From positions 124,001 to 188,000 of the forward strand of contig JAEEIJ010000056.1 of NCBI GenBank assembly GCA_016281315.1: 64,000 nt of DNA. The letters are read 5' to 3'. Positions 30,138-39,840 of this stretch are shown in pieces. Numbering within the stretch: the first letter of the stretch is position 1; the number at the start of each line of letters is the position of its first letter. The position numbers and the translations under genes were made by a program. The notes beneath the pieces are model-generated. The model was not told the origin of the DNA and ran no database searches. It worked only from the letters and a program-made list of their open reading frames with translations. The stretch comes from Bacteroidales bacterium (lineage in GTDB: Bacteria > Bacteroidota > Bacteroidia > Bacteroidales > UBA932).

Positions 30138-30145
30138 TACATTTG
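30138..30145 (+). promoter_or_regulatory. -7 element TACATTTG for truA, 3 nt before the ATG (candidate leaderless transcript)
   Basis: Match to TAnnTTTG. Confidence 0.55.
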
Positions 30146-30148
30146 CAT

Positions 30149-31075
30149 ATGCGTTACTTTTTGGCCCTCTCATACGACGGAACGGAATTCTGCGGCTGGC
30201 AAATCCAGCCTTCCTCTCCGTCGGTCCAGGCCTGCCTGGAGGCTGCGCTTTCCCGTCTTCTGGGCCGTCCGGTGCCGGTTACCGGCGCGGGCCGCACGGA
30301 CACCGGAGTGCACGCTTTTTCCTACGTGGCCCACTTCGACTGGGACGGGCAGCTGCCCTTCGAGGCGACGGATTTTATCTACAAATTAAATGCCATCCTG
30401 CCCCACAGCGTAGCTGTTTTTTCGGTATCACCCGTGGCCGATGACCTGCACGCCCGCTTCAGCGCCAAACAGCGGGAGTATACCTACTTCATCCATCGGC
30501 AGAAAGACCCCTTCGCGCGGCAGTATTCCTGGCTCTGCGGCTATCCGGGTCTGGATTTCGACGCGATGAACGAGGCCTGCCGCCACCTCCTCGGAACGCA
30601 CGATTTCTCCTGCTTTGAAAAGACCGGCGGGGACAACAAAACCTCCGTCTGCACCGTCACCGCCGCCTTCTGGAAACCTTATACTCCATCGCATCTTCAG
30701 GTGATGGGAGCAGCGGAAGGACAGACCCCTCCGGGGGACTCCATTCCGCTTCGCTCCATTCCGGCCCCTCCCATTGTCTCCTGCGTCCCTTCGGGACTTG
30801 TATCCAACGGGCCCCTCCCCCTATACTTGTCCGGGGGTGGACAAGCCCCCGGAGGGGTCTGTCCTCCCGCTGCTCACTCTTACTGGTTCTTCCGGATTTC
30901 GGCGGACAGGTTCCTGCGGAATATGGTCCGGGCCACGGTGGGGTCGCTCATCGAGGTGGGGCGGGGGAAACACGCGCCAGAGTGGATTGCGGAACTCATC
31001 GCATCCGGAACGCGCAGCGATGCAGGCGAATCCGTCCCCGGACACGCCCTGTTCCTGAATAAAGTCACTTATTAA
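30149..31075 (+). CDS. truA: tRNA pseudouridine(38-40) synthase carrying an in-frame family-A palindromic insert
   Basis: MRYFLALSYDGTEFCGWQIQPSSPSVQ, GRTDTGVHA catalytic motif, ADRFLRNMVRATVGSLIEVG; extra ~50 aa between AFWKP and WFFRISADRFL. Confidence 0.92.
   Translation: MRYFLALSYDGTEFCGWQIQPSSPSVQACLEAALSRLLGRPVPVTGAGRTDTGVHAFSYVAHFDWDGQLPFEATDFIYKLNAILPHSVAVFSVSPVADDLHARFSAKQREYTYFIHRQKDPFARQYSWLCGYPGLDFDAMNEACRHLLGTHDFSCFEKTGGDNKTSVCTVTAAFWKPYTPSHLQVMGAAEGQTPPGDSIPLRSIPAPPIVSCVPSGLVSNGPLPLYLSGGGQAPGGVCPPAAHSYWFFRISADRFLRNMVRATVGSLIEVGRGKHAPEWIAELIASGTRSDAGESVPGHALFLNKVTY
30709..30874 (+). repeat. Family-A palindromic repeat element, in frame inside truA
   Basis: 29-nt arms 30709-30737 and 30846-30874 are inverted complements at 28/29 positions; 108-bp core 30738-30845 about 95% identical (opposite strand) to 34229-34336. 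Confidence 0.95.
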
Positions 31076-32430
31076 AGTCCCCAGTCGGAAGCGTTGTACG
31101 TGCTCTTCGGCGCGTTGGGAACGTTCGCAAAGTACGTGAATCCCGTGATGCGCTCAAGGTCCGCAACGGACATCATATCCGTTGAAGTGACGCTGTAAAC
31201 ACTGCCGCTGGGCGCACTCTGGAGATGGGCGCGGACGAAGGCGGCGCACTGGAGTTCCGAAGCGCTGCAGTTCTGCACTTTCTTGCCGCTGTTGCCGCTC
31301 TTGGTGCGGAGCAGCGCATAGTAGAACATCGTGGGACAGGTGACGTCCGGGCTGCCGTTGAAGGTGATGGTCTTGGGGTCTGCGTGAATGCCCTTGGCGT
31401 CGGTGTACGACTCGAAATACGTGCCCACCACGATGTACAGGGTATCGGCGCAGACGTAGCCGTCAATCTCGTCTTCCAGCGAGTTCCAGTACTTTCCGCC
31501 GCTGTTAAAGTAGGTTCCGTGCTGCGGGGCGATATTGGTCACGTAGTTCACCTGGGCGAACATATCGCTGCTGCCTTTCCGCTCCGCGGCACCCAGCATA
31601 TGGCCGCGGTTGTAAGGGGAGTTGCTCCCGCTGGCGCCCGCATACTGCACCTCCGCAGGCAGGTCCGGATCCAGACGGTAATTCCGGCTGGGCGCTTTCC
31701 CGCTTTCATAATCCTTGTGCCGGGGGGCGGCAATCCAGACGGGGCAGCGGTAGATGCCGCTCCAGCAGGCGGTGTAGTTGCGCACGACAGCCCCGTGGGG
31801 ATCCTTCGCCTTGTGATGGACGTAATAAAGGCCTTCGCGGGTGTTGTCCGTATAGTAGTTGTAGCTGCCGCCGTGATGGGTATAGTTCAAGGCGGGGAGT
31901 TCCGCCCAACCTGGCGCAGACTGCTCACTGCCGACGTCCGGCGTACGCGTTGTGAAGGAAAGGACTTCTCCGGAAATGTTTCGGTAGGCGCCTTTCGCCC
32001 CATCCCACACGTCCATACTGGCGCGGAAGAAATAGGTGATTCCGCTGGAGAGCGTCGGGAGGGTGGCGGAGTAACTTCCGGCTGCCTCGGCGACGTTCTG
32101 TTCGGCCGTAATCCTGCCGCTGAGATGCTGCGCTTCCGTTCCCCATTCGAACACGGCGTTCTGCGGGGCGTGGGTCATATCAATACCCGAATACCGGGCG
32201 TGAAGGGTGGCCGATGAAATGGTGATATCGGTGGCCACATCCGTCTGCAGGATGGGGACCTCCGGATCCACGGGATCGTCCGGGTCCGGGTTGTCGGGAT
32301 CGGGGTCGTCCGGGTTCTCCGGATTCTCCGGCTGCTCCGGCGGGTCTACGATAGGTTCCACGGGCATATTCCCGGGACCGCAGGCATAAACTGCCAGCAG
32401 GGTTAGCAGAATGAAAAGGATTCTCTTCAT
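31072..32430 (-). CDS. Lipoprotein DNA/RNA non-specific endonuclease
   Basis: Lipobox LLTLLAVYACG; DPDNPDPDDP linker; NSPYNRGHMLGAAERKGSSDMFAQVNYVTNIAPQHGTYFNSGGKYWNSLED matches DRGHmxPaad...N nuclease core. Confidence 0.88.
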   Translation of the reverse strand: MKRILFILLTLLAVYACGPGNMPVEPIVDPPEQPENPENPDDPDPDNPDPDDPVDPEVPILQTDVATDITISSATLHARYSGIDMTHAPQNAVFEWGTEAQHLSGRITAEQNVAEAAGSYSATLPTLSSGITYFFRASMDVWDGAKGAYRNISGEVLSFTTRTPDVGSEQSAPGWAELPALNYTHHGGSYNYYTDNTREGLYYVHHKAKDPHGAVVRNYTACWSGIYRCPVWIAAPRHKDYESGKAPSRNYRLDPDLPAEVQYAGASGSNSPYNRGHMLGAAERKGSSDMFAQVNYVTNIAPQHGTYFNSGGKYWNSLEDEIDGYVCADTLYIVVGTYFESYTDAKGIHADPKTITFNGSPDVTCPTMFYYALLRTKSGNSGKKVQNCSASELQCAAFVRAHLQSAPSGSVYSVTSTDMMSVADLERITGFTYFANVPNAPKSTYNASDWGL

Positions 32431-32433
32431 TGT

Positions 32434-33777
32434 CTAATAGCGATTGAGCGGCCGACCGGCGGTCATCATATGGACTTTGCGTTTCACTTCGTCCAGCACC
32501 AGCTTGTGGGCGATGCGCTGGGCGAGCTGCTGCTCGGTGGGTTCCTTGGCAGAGAGGGCTTCCGCGTTGGCGTTGGCCGATGCGAGGACGGTGTCGATCA
32601 GGTTGACGATGTTCACCATATCGTTCTCCTCGAAGCCGCGGGAGGTGATGGCGGGCGTGCCCACCCGGAGGCCGCTGGTGGCGAAGGCGCTGCGGCTGTC
32701 GAAGGGGACCATATTCTTATTCACGGTAATATCGGCCCGAACCAGTTCCTTTTCCGCCATCCGGCCCGTCAGATCCGGGAATTTGCTGCGAAGGTCGATG
32801 AGCATCAGGTGGTTGTCCGTGCCGCCGGAGATGATGTTGTATCCCTTGCCGATGAATGCCTTGCACATCGCGGCGGCGTTGGCGACCACCTGCTTCTGGT
32901 AGGCGACGTATTCCGGCTGGGCGGCCTCGAAGAAGGCCACGGCCTTGGCGGCGATTACGTGTTCCAGCGGTCCGCCCTGGATGCCCGGGAAGACGCTGGA
33001 ATTCAGGATGGCGCTCATCATCTTCACCTCGCCCTTCGGCGTCGTAAGGCCCCAGGGGTTCGGGAAGTCCTTGCCCATCAGGATGATGCCGCCGCGGGGA
33101 CCCCGCAGGGTCTTGTGGGTGGTGGAAGTGACGATGTGCGCGTACTGGACGGGGTTTTTCAGCAGGCCCGCCGCGATGAGGCCGGCCGTGTGGGCCATAT
33201 CGATCCAGAGGATAGCGCCCACTTCATCGGCCAGTTTCCGCATCCTTTCATAATCCCATTCGCGGGAGTAGGCCGATGCACCGCCGATGATGAGCTTGGG
33301 CCTGCACTCGCGGGCCTTCTTCTCCATATCGTCGTAGTCGATGCGGCCGGTCTCGGGATCCAGGCCGTAGGCGACGGGATGGTAAAGGATGCCGCTGGCG
33401 TTCACGGGGGAGCCGTGGGTGAGGTGCCCGCCCATCGAGAGGTCCAGGCCCATAAAGGTATCACCGGGCTTTAAGATAGCCATCGTGACGGCCATATTGG
33501 CCTGGGCGCCGGAGTGCGGCTGCACGTTGGCGTATTCCGCGCCGTAGAGCGCCTTGAGCCGGTCGATGGCCAGCTGCTCGATCTGGTCCACTACCTCGCA
33601 GCCGCCGTAATAGCGCTTGCCGGGGTAGCCTTCTGCATATTTGTTGGTGCACACGGAGCCCATAGCGTCCAGCACCTGCTGCGAAACATAGTTTTCCGAG
33701 GCGATGAGTTCCAGGCCGCTGCTCTGGCGCTCGTTCTCCTGCTTGATGAGATCAAAGATCTGGATGTCTTTTTTCAT
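32434..33777 (-). CDS. glyA: Serine hydroxymethyltransferase
   Basis: [39 protein letters not shown]. Confidence 0.97.
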   Translation of the reverse strand: MKKDIQIFDLIKQENERQSSGLELIASENYVSQQVLDAMGSVCTNKYAEGYPGKRYYGGCEVVDQIEQLAIDRLKALYGAEYANVQPHSGAQANMAVTMAILKPGDTFMGLDLSMGGHLTHGSPVNASGILYHPVAYGLDPETGRIDYDDMEKKARECRPKLIIGGASAYSREWDYERMRKLADEVGAILWIDMAHTAGLIAAGLLKNPVQYAHIVTSTTHKTLRGPRGGIILMGKDFPNPWGLTTPKGEVKMMSAILNSSVFPGIQGGPLEHVIAAKAVAFFEAAQPEYVAYQKQVVANAAAMCKAFIGKGYNIISGGTDNHLMLIDLRSKFPDLTGRMAEKELVRADITVNKNMVPFDSRSAFATSGLRVGTPAITSRGFEENDMVNIVNLIDTVLASANANAEALSAKEPTEQQLAQRIAHKLVLDEVKRKVHMMTAGRPLNRY

Positions 33778-33825
33778 ACGAAGTGATTAGGATTACAAAT
33801 ATACGATTTTCCCCGTAAAAAACCT

Positions 33826-33833
33826 TACCTTTG
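33826..33833 (+). promoter_or_regulatory. -7 element TACCTTTG, 4 nt before ATG of the TrmH-family gene
   Basis: Match to TAnnTTTG. Confidence 0.55.
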
Positions 33834-33837
33834 CGGT

Positions 33838-34548
33838 ATGAAAGACAGGAAACTGTTAAACAGCGAACTGGGGCGCCTCACGCCGGAGGAATACCGCACC
33901 GTACGGCCTTCCAGCGGCATCGTGCTGGTGCTGGACAACGTGCGCAGCGCCCACAACGTGGGCAGCGCCTTCCGCACGGCCGATGCCTTCGGGGTGGACA
34001 AAGTCTACCTGGGCGGCATCTGCCCCGTCCCGCCCTCGCCGGAGCTGCACAAAGTGGCCCTGGGCGCCGAGGAATCGGTGCCCTCCGAGCACGTGGACGA
34101 CGTAGTGGACCTGGGCCGCCGCCTCCAGGCCGCCGGCTACACGGTCATCGCCGTGGAGCAGACGGAGCATTCGGTGAAACTGGATGAATTTTGCGCAGGT
34201 GTGGAGGAGGGTGTGTCCCCCAGGGGGGCTTGTCCACCCCCGGACAAGGGCAGGGGGAGGGGCCCGTTGGATACAAGTCCCGAAGGGACGCAGGAGACAA
34301 TGGGAGGGGCCGGAGTGGAGCGAAGCGGAACGGAGTCCCCCCTGGGGGACACACCCTCCTCCAAACCCCGTTATGCACTGGTTTTCGGAAACGAAGTGCA
34401 CGGCGTGCAGCAGGAGGTGGTGGATGCCTGCGATTTCGCGCTGGAAATACCCCAGAAGGGCACGAAGCATTCGCTCAACGTGTCCGTCAGTATTGGGGTA
34501 GTGTTGTGGGCTTTAGTCCAGCGAATGAATTGCCAGGCCGGAGCGTAG
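33838..34548 (+). CDS. TrmH-family (SpoU) RNA 2'-O-methyltransferase carrying an in-frame family-A palindromic insert
   Basis: LVLDNVRSAHNVGSAFRTADAFGVDKVYLGG, ALVFGNEVHGVQQEVVDACDFALEIPQKGTKHSLNVSVSIGVVLWAL; extra ~55 aa between EFCAGVE and KPRYALVFGNEV. Confidence 0.93.
   Translation: MKDRKLLNSELGRLTPEEYRTVRPSSGIVLVLDNVRSAHNVGSAFRTADAFGVDKVYLGGICPVPPSPELHKVALGAEESVPSEHVDDVVDLGRRLQAAGYTVIAVEQTEHSVKLDEFCAGVEEGVSPRGACPPPDKGRGRGPLDTSPEGTQETMGGAGVERSGTESPLGDTPSSKPRYALVFGNEVHGVQQEVVDACDFALEIPQKGTKHSLNVSVSIGVVLWALVQRMNCQAGA
34203..34362 (-). repeat. Family-A palindromic repeat element, in frame inside TrmH-family gene, opposite orientation to truA copy
   Basis: 26-nt arms 34203-34228 and 34337-34362 perfectly inverted; core 34229-34336 is the reverse complement of the truA core with 5 differences in 108. 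Confidence 0.95.
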
Positions 34549-35754
34549 TTTAGGCTCGAACCAGGTGGTCTTCGGGGGCATAATGTTGCCGGTATCGGCA
34601 ATGTTGATGAGCTGCTCCATCGAAACCGGATAGAGGGCGAAAGCCACCTTCATTTCACCGGAGTCCACGCGGCGGGAGAGTTCCCCGAGGCCGCGGATTC
34701 CACCCACGAAGTCGATGCGGTTGGAGGTGCGCAGGTCCTTGATTCCCAGAATCTTATCCAACACCAGGTTCGAAAGGATGGTCACATCCAGTACGCCGAT
34801 GGGATCGTTGTCGTCGTAGCGTCCGGGCCTCGCCGTGAGGCTGTACCACACGCCCTCGAAATACATCGAGAAGTTGTGGAGGCCTGAAGGGTGATAGATC
34901 TCGGAGGATTTTTTCTCCACCACAAAGTCCTTCTCCAGGGCCGCGAAGAATTCCTTAGCGGAAAGGCCGTTCAGGTCCTTCACCACGCGGTTGTAGTCGA
35001 TGATGGCGAGATGGCTTTGCGGGAAGCACACGGCCATAAAGTAATTGTATTCCTCATTGCCGGTGTGGCGGGGGTTCTGCGCCTTTTTCTCCGCGCCCAC
35101 GCGGGCGGCGGCCGCCGTGCGGTGGTGACCGTCGGCCACATAGAAGGCGTCGATGTCCCTGGTGAAAATTTCCGTGATGCGGGCGATCACCGCATCGTCC
35201 GAGATCACCCAGAAGGTGTGCGTGAAGTTGTTCTCGTCCACGAACTTGTATTCGGGTTCGCCGGAAGCCGCGGCAGCTACGATGGCGTTCAGCTCCGCAT
35301 TGTCTTTATAGGCGAAGAACACGGGCTCGATATTGGCGTTCTGGATGCGCACGTGCACCATCCGGTCGTCTTCCTTGTCCTTGCGGGTGAGTTCGTGTTT
35401 CTTGATGATGCCGTTGGCGTAATCATCCGTGTGGGCGCACAGGACCAGGCCGTACTGCGTGCGGTCTCCCATGGTCTGGGCATAGACATAGTACTTCTCT
35501 TTCTCGTCCTGCACCAGCCAGCCGCGCTCTTTCCAGGCCTTGAAGTTCTCCACGGCTTTGTCGTAGGTGCGCTGCTCGTGCTCCCCGGCAAGGGGCTTGA
35601 AGTCGATTTCCGGCTTGGTGATGTGCAGGAGGCTCTTTTCGCCGGCCATCGCCAGCGCTTCCTCGGAGTTCAAAACGTCATACGGGGGTGCCGCAACTTC
35701 GGTCACCAGGTTCTTGGGCGGACGGATGGCCGCAAAGGGTTTTACTCGTACCAT
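34513..35754 (-). CDS. DUF1015 family protein
   Basis: VKPFAAIRPPKNLVTEVAAPPYDVLNSEEA, FYVADGHHRTAAAARVG. Confidence 0.93.
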   Translation of the reverse strand: MVRVKPFAAIRPPKNLVTEVAAPPYDVLNSEEALAMAGEKSLLHITKPEIDFKPLAGEHEQRTYDKAVENFKAWKERGWLVQDEKEKYYVYAQTMGDRTQYGLVLCAHTDDYANGIIKKHELTRKDKEDDRMVHVRIQNANIEPVFFAYKDNAELNAIVAAAASGEPEYKFVDENNFTHTFWVISDDAVIARITEIFTRDIDAFYVADGHHRTAAAARVGAEKKAQNPRHTGNEEYNYFMAVCFPQSHLAIIDYNRVVKDLNGLSAKEFFAALEKDFVVEKKSSEIYHPSGLHNFSMYFEGVWYSLTARPGRYDDNDPIGVLDVTILSNLVLDKILGIKDLRTSNRIDFVGGIRGLGELSRRVDSGEMKVAFALYPVSMEQLINIADTGNIMPPKTTWFEPKLRSGLAIHSLD

Positions 35755-35755
35755 A

Positions 35756-36676
35756 TCATTTGTTCACTTGAAATCTCGTATTGCCCGTGGCGAAGAAATC
35801 CACGATCTGACGGGCGGCGGCGAGGCCGGCGTTCACGTTGGCTTCGGCCGTCTGGGCGCCCATTTTCTTGGGCGTGGCGAAAACGCGCGGGCCGAAGGCT
35901 TCCTGCAGGGCGGCGTAATTGTCCGGCATCACGTCCGTGACGTATTTGAGGTCCGGGCGGTCCGTAAGGGCACGCAGCAGCCCTTCCTCGTCGATAACCT
36001 CCTTGCGGGCGGTGTTCACGAGCGTGGCGCCCTTGGGCATCCGCGTAATGAGGTCGTAGCCGATGCTGCCGATGGTGGAAGGCAGGGCCGGAATGTGGAT
36101 GGAGAGATAATCGGCCGATGCATACAGCTCCTCTACGGAGTGCACGGGCTCCGCGCCGCCGGCGACAATCTGTTCGTCCGTCAGGAACGGATCCAAGGCG
36201 TGGACGCTCATCCCGAGGGCCTTGGCTTTCTGGCCAACGAGGCGGCCGACGTTGCCGTAGGCCTGCACGCCCAGGCGTTTGCCCTGCAGTTCGGAACCGG
36301 TGGCTGGGGTGAACTGGGTGCGGGCCATAAAGATCATCAGGCCCAGGGCCAGTTCGGCCACGGCGTTGGAGTTCTGGCCGGGGGTGTTCATCACCACCAC
36401 GCCGTGGGCGGTGGCCGCCGCCAGATCCACGTTGTCGTAGCCTGCGCCGGCGCGCACCACGATCTTGAGCTTCGGGGCGGCGTCCAGGACCTCCGCGGTC
36501 ACTTTGTCCGAACGGATGATGAGGGCTTCTGTATCGGCCACGGCGGCCACAAAGTCGCTTTGCGCCTCATACTTCTCGAGTTTGGCTACTTCGTGCCCGG
36601 CGGCCTCCAGGATATCGGTGATGCCCTTCACGGCGGCCGCCGCGAAAGGTTTCTGGGTTGCTAATAATACTTTCAT
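35756..36676 (-). CDS. serA: D-3-phosphoglycerate dehydrogenase-like
   Basis: 2-hydroxyacid dehydrogenase; LKIVVRAGAGYDNVDLAAATAHGVVVMNTPGQNSNAVAELALG; adjacent to serC. Confidence 0.88.
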   Translation of the reverse strand: MKVLLATQKPFAAAAVKGITDILEAAGHEVAKLEKYEAQSDFVAAVADTEALIIRSDKVTAEVLDAAPKLKIVVRAGAGYDNVDLAAATAHGVVVMNTPGQNSNAVAELALGLMIFMARTQFTPATGSELQGKRLGVQAYGNVGRLVGQKAKALGMSVHALDPFLTDEQIVAGGAEPVHSVEELYASADYLSIHIPALPSTIGSIGYDLITRMPKGATLVNTARKEVIDEEGLLRALTDRPDLKYVTDVMPDNYAALQEAFGPRVFATPKKMGAQTAEANVNAGLAAARQIVDFFATGNTRFQVNK

Positions 36677-37752
36677 TATTTATGCAGTTTTTCGAATTCT
36701 TGCATACAATCTACCAGCGCCTGGACGTCTTCCAGGGTGCAGGCGTTGTAGAGCGAGGCGCGGAAGCCGCCCACGCTGCGGTGGCCCTTGATGCCCACCA
36801 TGCCGCGTTCCTTGGCGAAGGCGAAGAACTCGTCCTGGAGATCTTCGTGGCCCGGGGCCATCACGAAGCACACGTTCATCAGCGAACGGTCTTCCTTTTC
36901 CGCCGTACCTACGAACAGGCTGTTGCGGTCGATTTCTCCATACAGGAGGTCGGCCTTTTTCTGGTTGATCTTCTGGATGGCCTCCACGCCGCCCATCGAC
37001 TTGATCCATTTAAGGGTTTCGTTCATTACGAAGATGTTGAAGACCGGCGGGGTGTTGAACATCGAGAGTTTGTCGATGTGCGTGCGATAGTCCAGCATCG
37101 TGGGGATGTGGCGGGATACTTTGCCCAGGGCGTCCTTCCGGATGATGGCGAAGACCACGCCGGCGGGGCCCACGTTCTTCTGCGCGCCGCCGTAGATGAG
37201 GGCGTACTTCGAAACGTCCACCGGGCGGGACATAATGTCCGAGGACATATCCGCGATGAGCGGGCAGGGAACGTCCCAGTCTTCCTTGATCTCCGTGCCG
37301 TAGATGGTGTTGTTTGTGGTGATGTGGAGGTAGTCAAGATCGGCCGGCACCTCAAAACCCTTCGGGATATAGGTGTAGTTCTTGTCCTTGGAGCAGGCGA
37401 TGGCCGATGCCTCCCCGATGCCCTGCGCCTCCACGAGGGCTTTGTGGGCCCAGACGCCGGTATCCAGGTAGGCGGCCTTCTTCTCCAGGAAGTTCATCGC
37501 CACATAGAGGAACTGGAGGGAGGCGCCGCCGCCCAGGAACACCACCTCGTGGGTGTCCGGAATGTGGAGGAGTTCTTTCCAGAGGGCGCGGCACTCGTCC
37601 ATCACGGCGTCCCATTCCTTGGTGCGGTGGGAGATGGAGAGGACGGAAATGCCCGTGCCGCTGAAATCCTTCAGGGCCTCGATGGCCTTGTCGATGGCCG
37701 CCTGCGGCAAAAGGCAGGGGCCTGCATTAAAAACGTGAACTTTCTTGGACAT
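36676..37752 (-). CDS. serC: Phosphoserine aminotransferase
   Basis: [43 protein letters not shown]. Confidence 0.95.
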   Translation of the reverse strand: MSKKVHVFNAGPCLLPQAAIDKAIEALKDFSGTGISVLSISHRTKEWDAVMDECRALWKELLHIPDTHEVVFLGGGASLQFLYVAMNFLEKKAAYLDTGVWAHKALVEAQGIGEASAIACSKDKNYTYIPKGFEVPADLDYLHITTNNTIYGTEIKEDWDVPCPLIADMSSDIMSRPVDVSKYALIYGGAQKNVGPAGVVFAIIRKDALGKVSRHIPTMLDYRTHIDKLSMFNTPPVFNIFVMNETLKWIKSMGGVEAIQKINQKKADLLYGEIDRNSLFVGTAEKEDRSLMNVCFVMAPGHEDLQDEFFAFAKERGMVGIKGHRSVGGFRASLYNACTLEDVQALVDCMQEFEKLHK

Positions 37753-37778
37753 AATATGTTTAGTTTTAGCTTTTAAAG

Positions 37779-38381
37779 TTACGATATTTCTTCCAGATTG
37801 GCAATTTTTTCCAGCTTTTCCTTAAAAACCGTTTCCGCAGAGAGGCGCACCCGCACTTCCAGCGAGCAGCTTTCCCCGAAGTCCTGGGCCTTGGGCTGCA
37901 GGTCCAGGTCCTTGAGCGCCTTCATCACGTCGTTCATCGCCAGGTATTCGAAACGTACGCGCCAGTTCTTCCCGGCCAGTTTGGTGATGACGGCGGCCTG
38001 GGAGAGGGCATCGGCCGTAGAGGTCTTATACGCGCGGATGAGGCCCGGGATGCCCAGCTTGATGCCGCCGAACCAGCGCACCACCACCACCAGGATGTCG
38101 CTCAGTCCCAGCGAGTCGATCTGCCCCAGGATGGGGCGGCCGGCGCTGCCGGAAGGCTCGCCGTCGTCTGCGGCACGCCAGACATCGGCCTTATACCCGA
38201 TTCTATAGGCAAAGCAGTGGTGCCGGGCGTCGTGATACTGCTTCTTCAGGCCGGCGACGATGTCCTTCACCTCCTCCTCCGTCTCCACGGGATAGGCCAG
38301 CGCGAGAAAACGCGAGCCGTTGTCCTTGAAAAGGCCCTCCGAAGGCGCTGCGATGGACTTGTATTCGTCGAATGCTTGCAT
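37779..38381 (-). CDS. YigZ/IMPACT family protein
   Basis: [53 protein letters not shown]. Confidence 0.93.
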   Translation of the reverse strand: MQAFDEYKSIAAPSEGLFKDNGSRFLALAYPVETEEEVKDIVAGLKKQYHDARHHCFAYRIGYKADVWRAADDGEPSGSAGRPILGQIDSLGLSDILVVVVRWFGGIKLGIPGLIRAYKTSTADALSQAAVITKLAGKNWRVRFEYLAMNDVMKALKDLDLQPKAQDFGESCSLEVRVRLSAETVFKEKLEKIANLEEIS

Positions 38382-38419
38382 AGACACACAAATTTAGTGT
38401 TTTTTCTACAAAAATTCGC

Positions 38420-38427
38420 TATCTTTG
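38420..38427 (+). promoter_or_regulatory. -7 element TATCTTTG, 4 nt before ATG 38432
   Basis: Match to TAnnTTTG. Confidence 0.5.
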
Positions 38428-38431
38428 AACT

Positions 38432-38980
38432 ATGGTATTTCAGTTACGGGTAACCCTTTCGGGTATCAAAGGATTCTATAGAGTGTATAAGGTGAACGGC
38501 GCCACCACGCTGTACACCCTGCACAAGCAGCTGCGCGCAGACCTCGAGTTCCCTCAGGACCAGCTCATTATGTTCAAGGGCTTGGATATCACCGGAGCGG
38601 TGGTAGGCCGATGGGGCCTCTTCGACCTGGGCGCGGGCACCGCGGACCAGATCCCTCTGGAGAAGGCCGTGAAAGCCGGCGTAGACACCTTCGTGTACTT
38701 CTACGACGTCACCAACAAGAAGAGCGTGAACATCACCGTGGAAGGCGAAATCCCCGGCGCAAAAGTGCATCCGGATTACCCGCAGCTCGCGGAGGTGAAA
38801 GGCCCGAATCCCATCGAGTTCGAGAACGGCTACGTGGCCTTCGAGGATCTCCCGGAGCGCCAGCGTCACCTGCCCGGAGAGGAGGATGACGAGGACTTCG
38901 ACGATGAAGACTTCGACGACGAAGAGGAAGAGGAGGAGGCCGACGAAGACGGCGAGGAGATTTACGACGAAAACGAGTGA
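38432..38980 (+). CDS. pRiA4b ORF-3-like (IS1096/TnpR passenger family) protein with acidic C-terminal tail
   Basis: FQLRVTLSGIKGFYRVYKVNGATTLYTLHKQL; tail EEDDEDFDDEDFDDEEEEEEADEDGEE. Confidence 0.75.
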   Translation: MVFQLRVTLSGIKGFYRVYKVNGATTLYTLHKQLRADLEFPQDQLIMFKGLDITGAVVGRWGLFDLGAGTADQIPLEKAVKAGVDTFVYFYDVTNKKSVNITVEGEIPGAKVHPDYPQLAEVKGPNPIEFENGYVAFEDLPERQRHLPGEEDDEDFDDEDFDDEEEEEEADEDGEEIYDENE

Positions 38981-39840
38981 GCCGCCGCGTAGAAATCATA
39001 CTGGGGCCCACGGGCGTGGGGAAATCGGCCTATGCTGTCAAGCGCGCCCTGGAACTGGGTTCTCCCGTCATCTCCTGCGACTCCCGCCAAATCTATGAGG
39101 AATTAAAAATAGGCACCGCAGCCCCTTCCGATGAGGAGTTGGCTGCGGTAAAGCATTATTTTATTGGCTGCGTCCCCGTGACGCGGAACTACACCGCCGG
39201 CATCTATGAAGTGGAGGCGCTGGAGCTGGTGAACCGCCTTTTTGCCGAGGGTCACGAAACCCTGGTGATGTGCGGCGGCTCGATGCTCTACATCGACGCC
39301 TTCTGCTACGGCCTGGACGACTTTCCGGAAGTGCCCCTGCAACTCAGGGAGCATCTGATGGAATGCTTAAGGGACGAGGGGGTGGAAGTGCTGGCGGAAC
39401 AGCTGAAGGAACTGGACCCCGTGTCCTATGAGGAACTGGACCTTTCCAACGGCCAGCGCGTCATCCGCGCCCTGGAAGTGAGCCTTTTCACCGGACAGCC
39501 GTTTTCATCATTCAAGACCCGCAGCTTCAAGGACCGGGACTTCGAGATCGTGAAAACGGGCCTGGAACGGCCCCGGGAGGAGCTTTACGAACGCATCAAC
39601 AGCCGCGTGGAGCAGATGATCTCCGACGGCCTCGAGGCCGAAGCCCGCGCGATGCTCCCGCACCGCGACCTCCCGGCCCTGCAAACCGTGGGTTACAAGG
39701 AAATGTTCGAATACTTCGACGGCAAATACGATTTGGAGACCACCGTCCGTCACATCCAGGCCGCCACCCGCCACTACGCCAAGCGCCAGCTCACCTGGTG
39801 GCGCCGGGACGGGGGAATCCGGTGGAAGAAGGCAGATTAG
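38977..39840 (+). CDS. miaA: tRNA dimethylallyltransferase (GTG start)
   Basis: EIILGPTGVGKSAYAVKRALELGSPVISCDSRQIYEELKIGTAAPSDEEL. Confidence 0.95.
   Translation: MSRRVEIILGPTGVGKSAYAVKRALELGSPVISCDSRQIYEELKIGTAAPSDEELAAVKHYFIGCVPVTRNYTAGIYEVEALELVNRLFAEGHETLVMCGGSMLYIDAFCYGLDDFPEVPLQLREHLMECLRDEGVEVLAEQLKELDPVSYEELDLSNGQRVIRALEVSLFTGQPFSSFKTRSFKDRDFEIVKTGLERPREELYERINSRVEQMISDGLEAEARAMLPHRDLPALQTVGYKEMFEYFDGKYDLETTVRHIQAATRHYAKRQLTWWRRDGGIRWKKAD

Noticed and set aside
30709-30874. Family-A copy as a free-standing ncRNA, riboswitch or attenuator
   Set aside because: It lies inside an intact coding frame with conserved TruA sequence on both sides; a separate RNA gene is not required to explain it.
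34137-34378. Short antisense ORFs across the family-A element in the TrmH-family gene
   Set aside because: Not taken as separate genes; they reflect that the palindromic element is open in several frames. Used only as evidence for the element.
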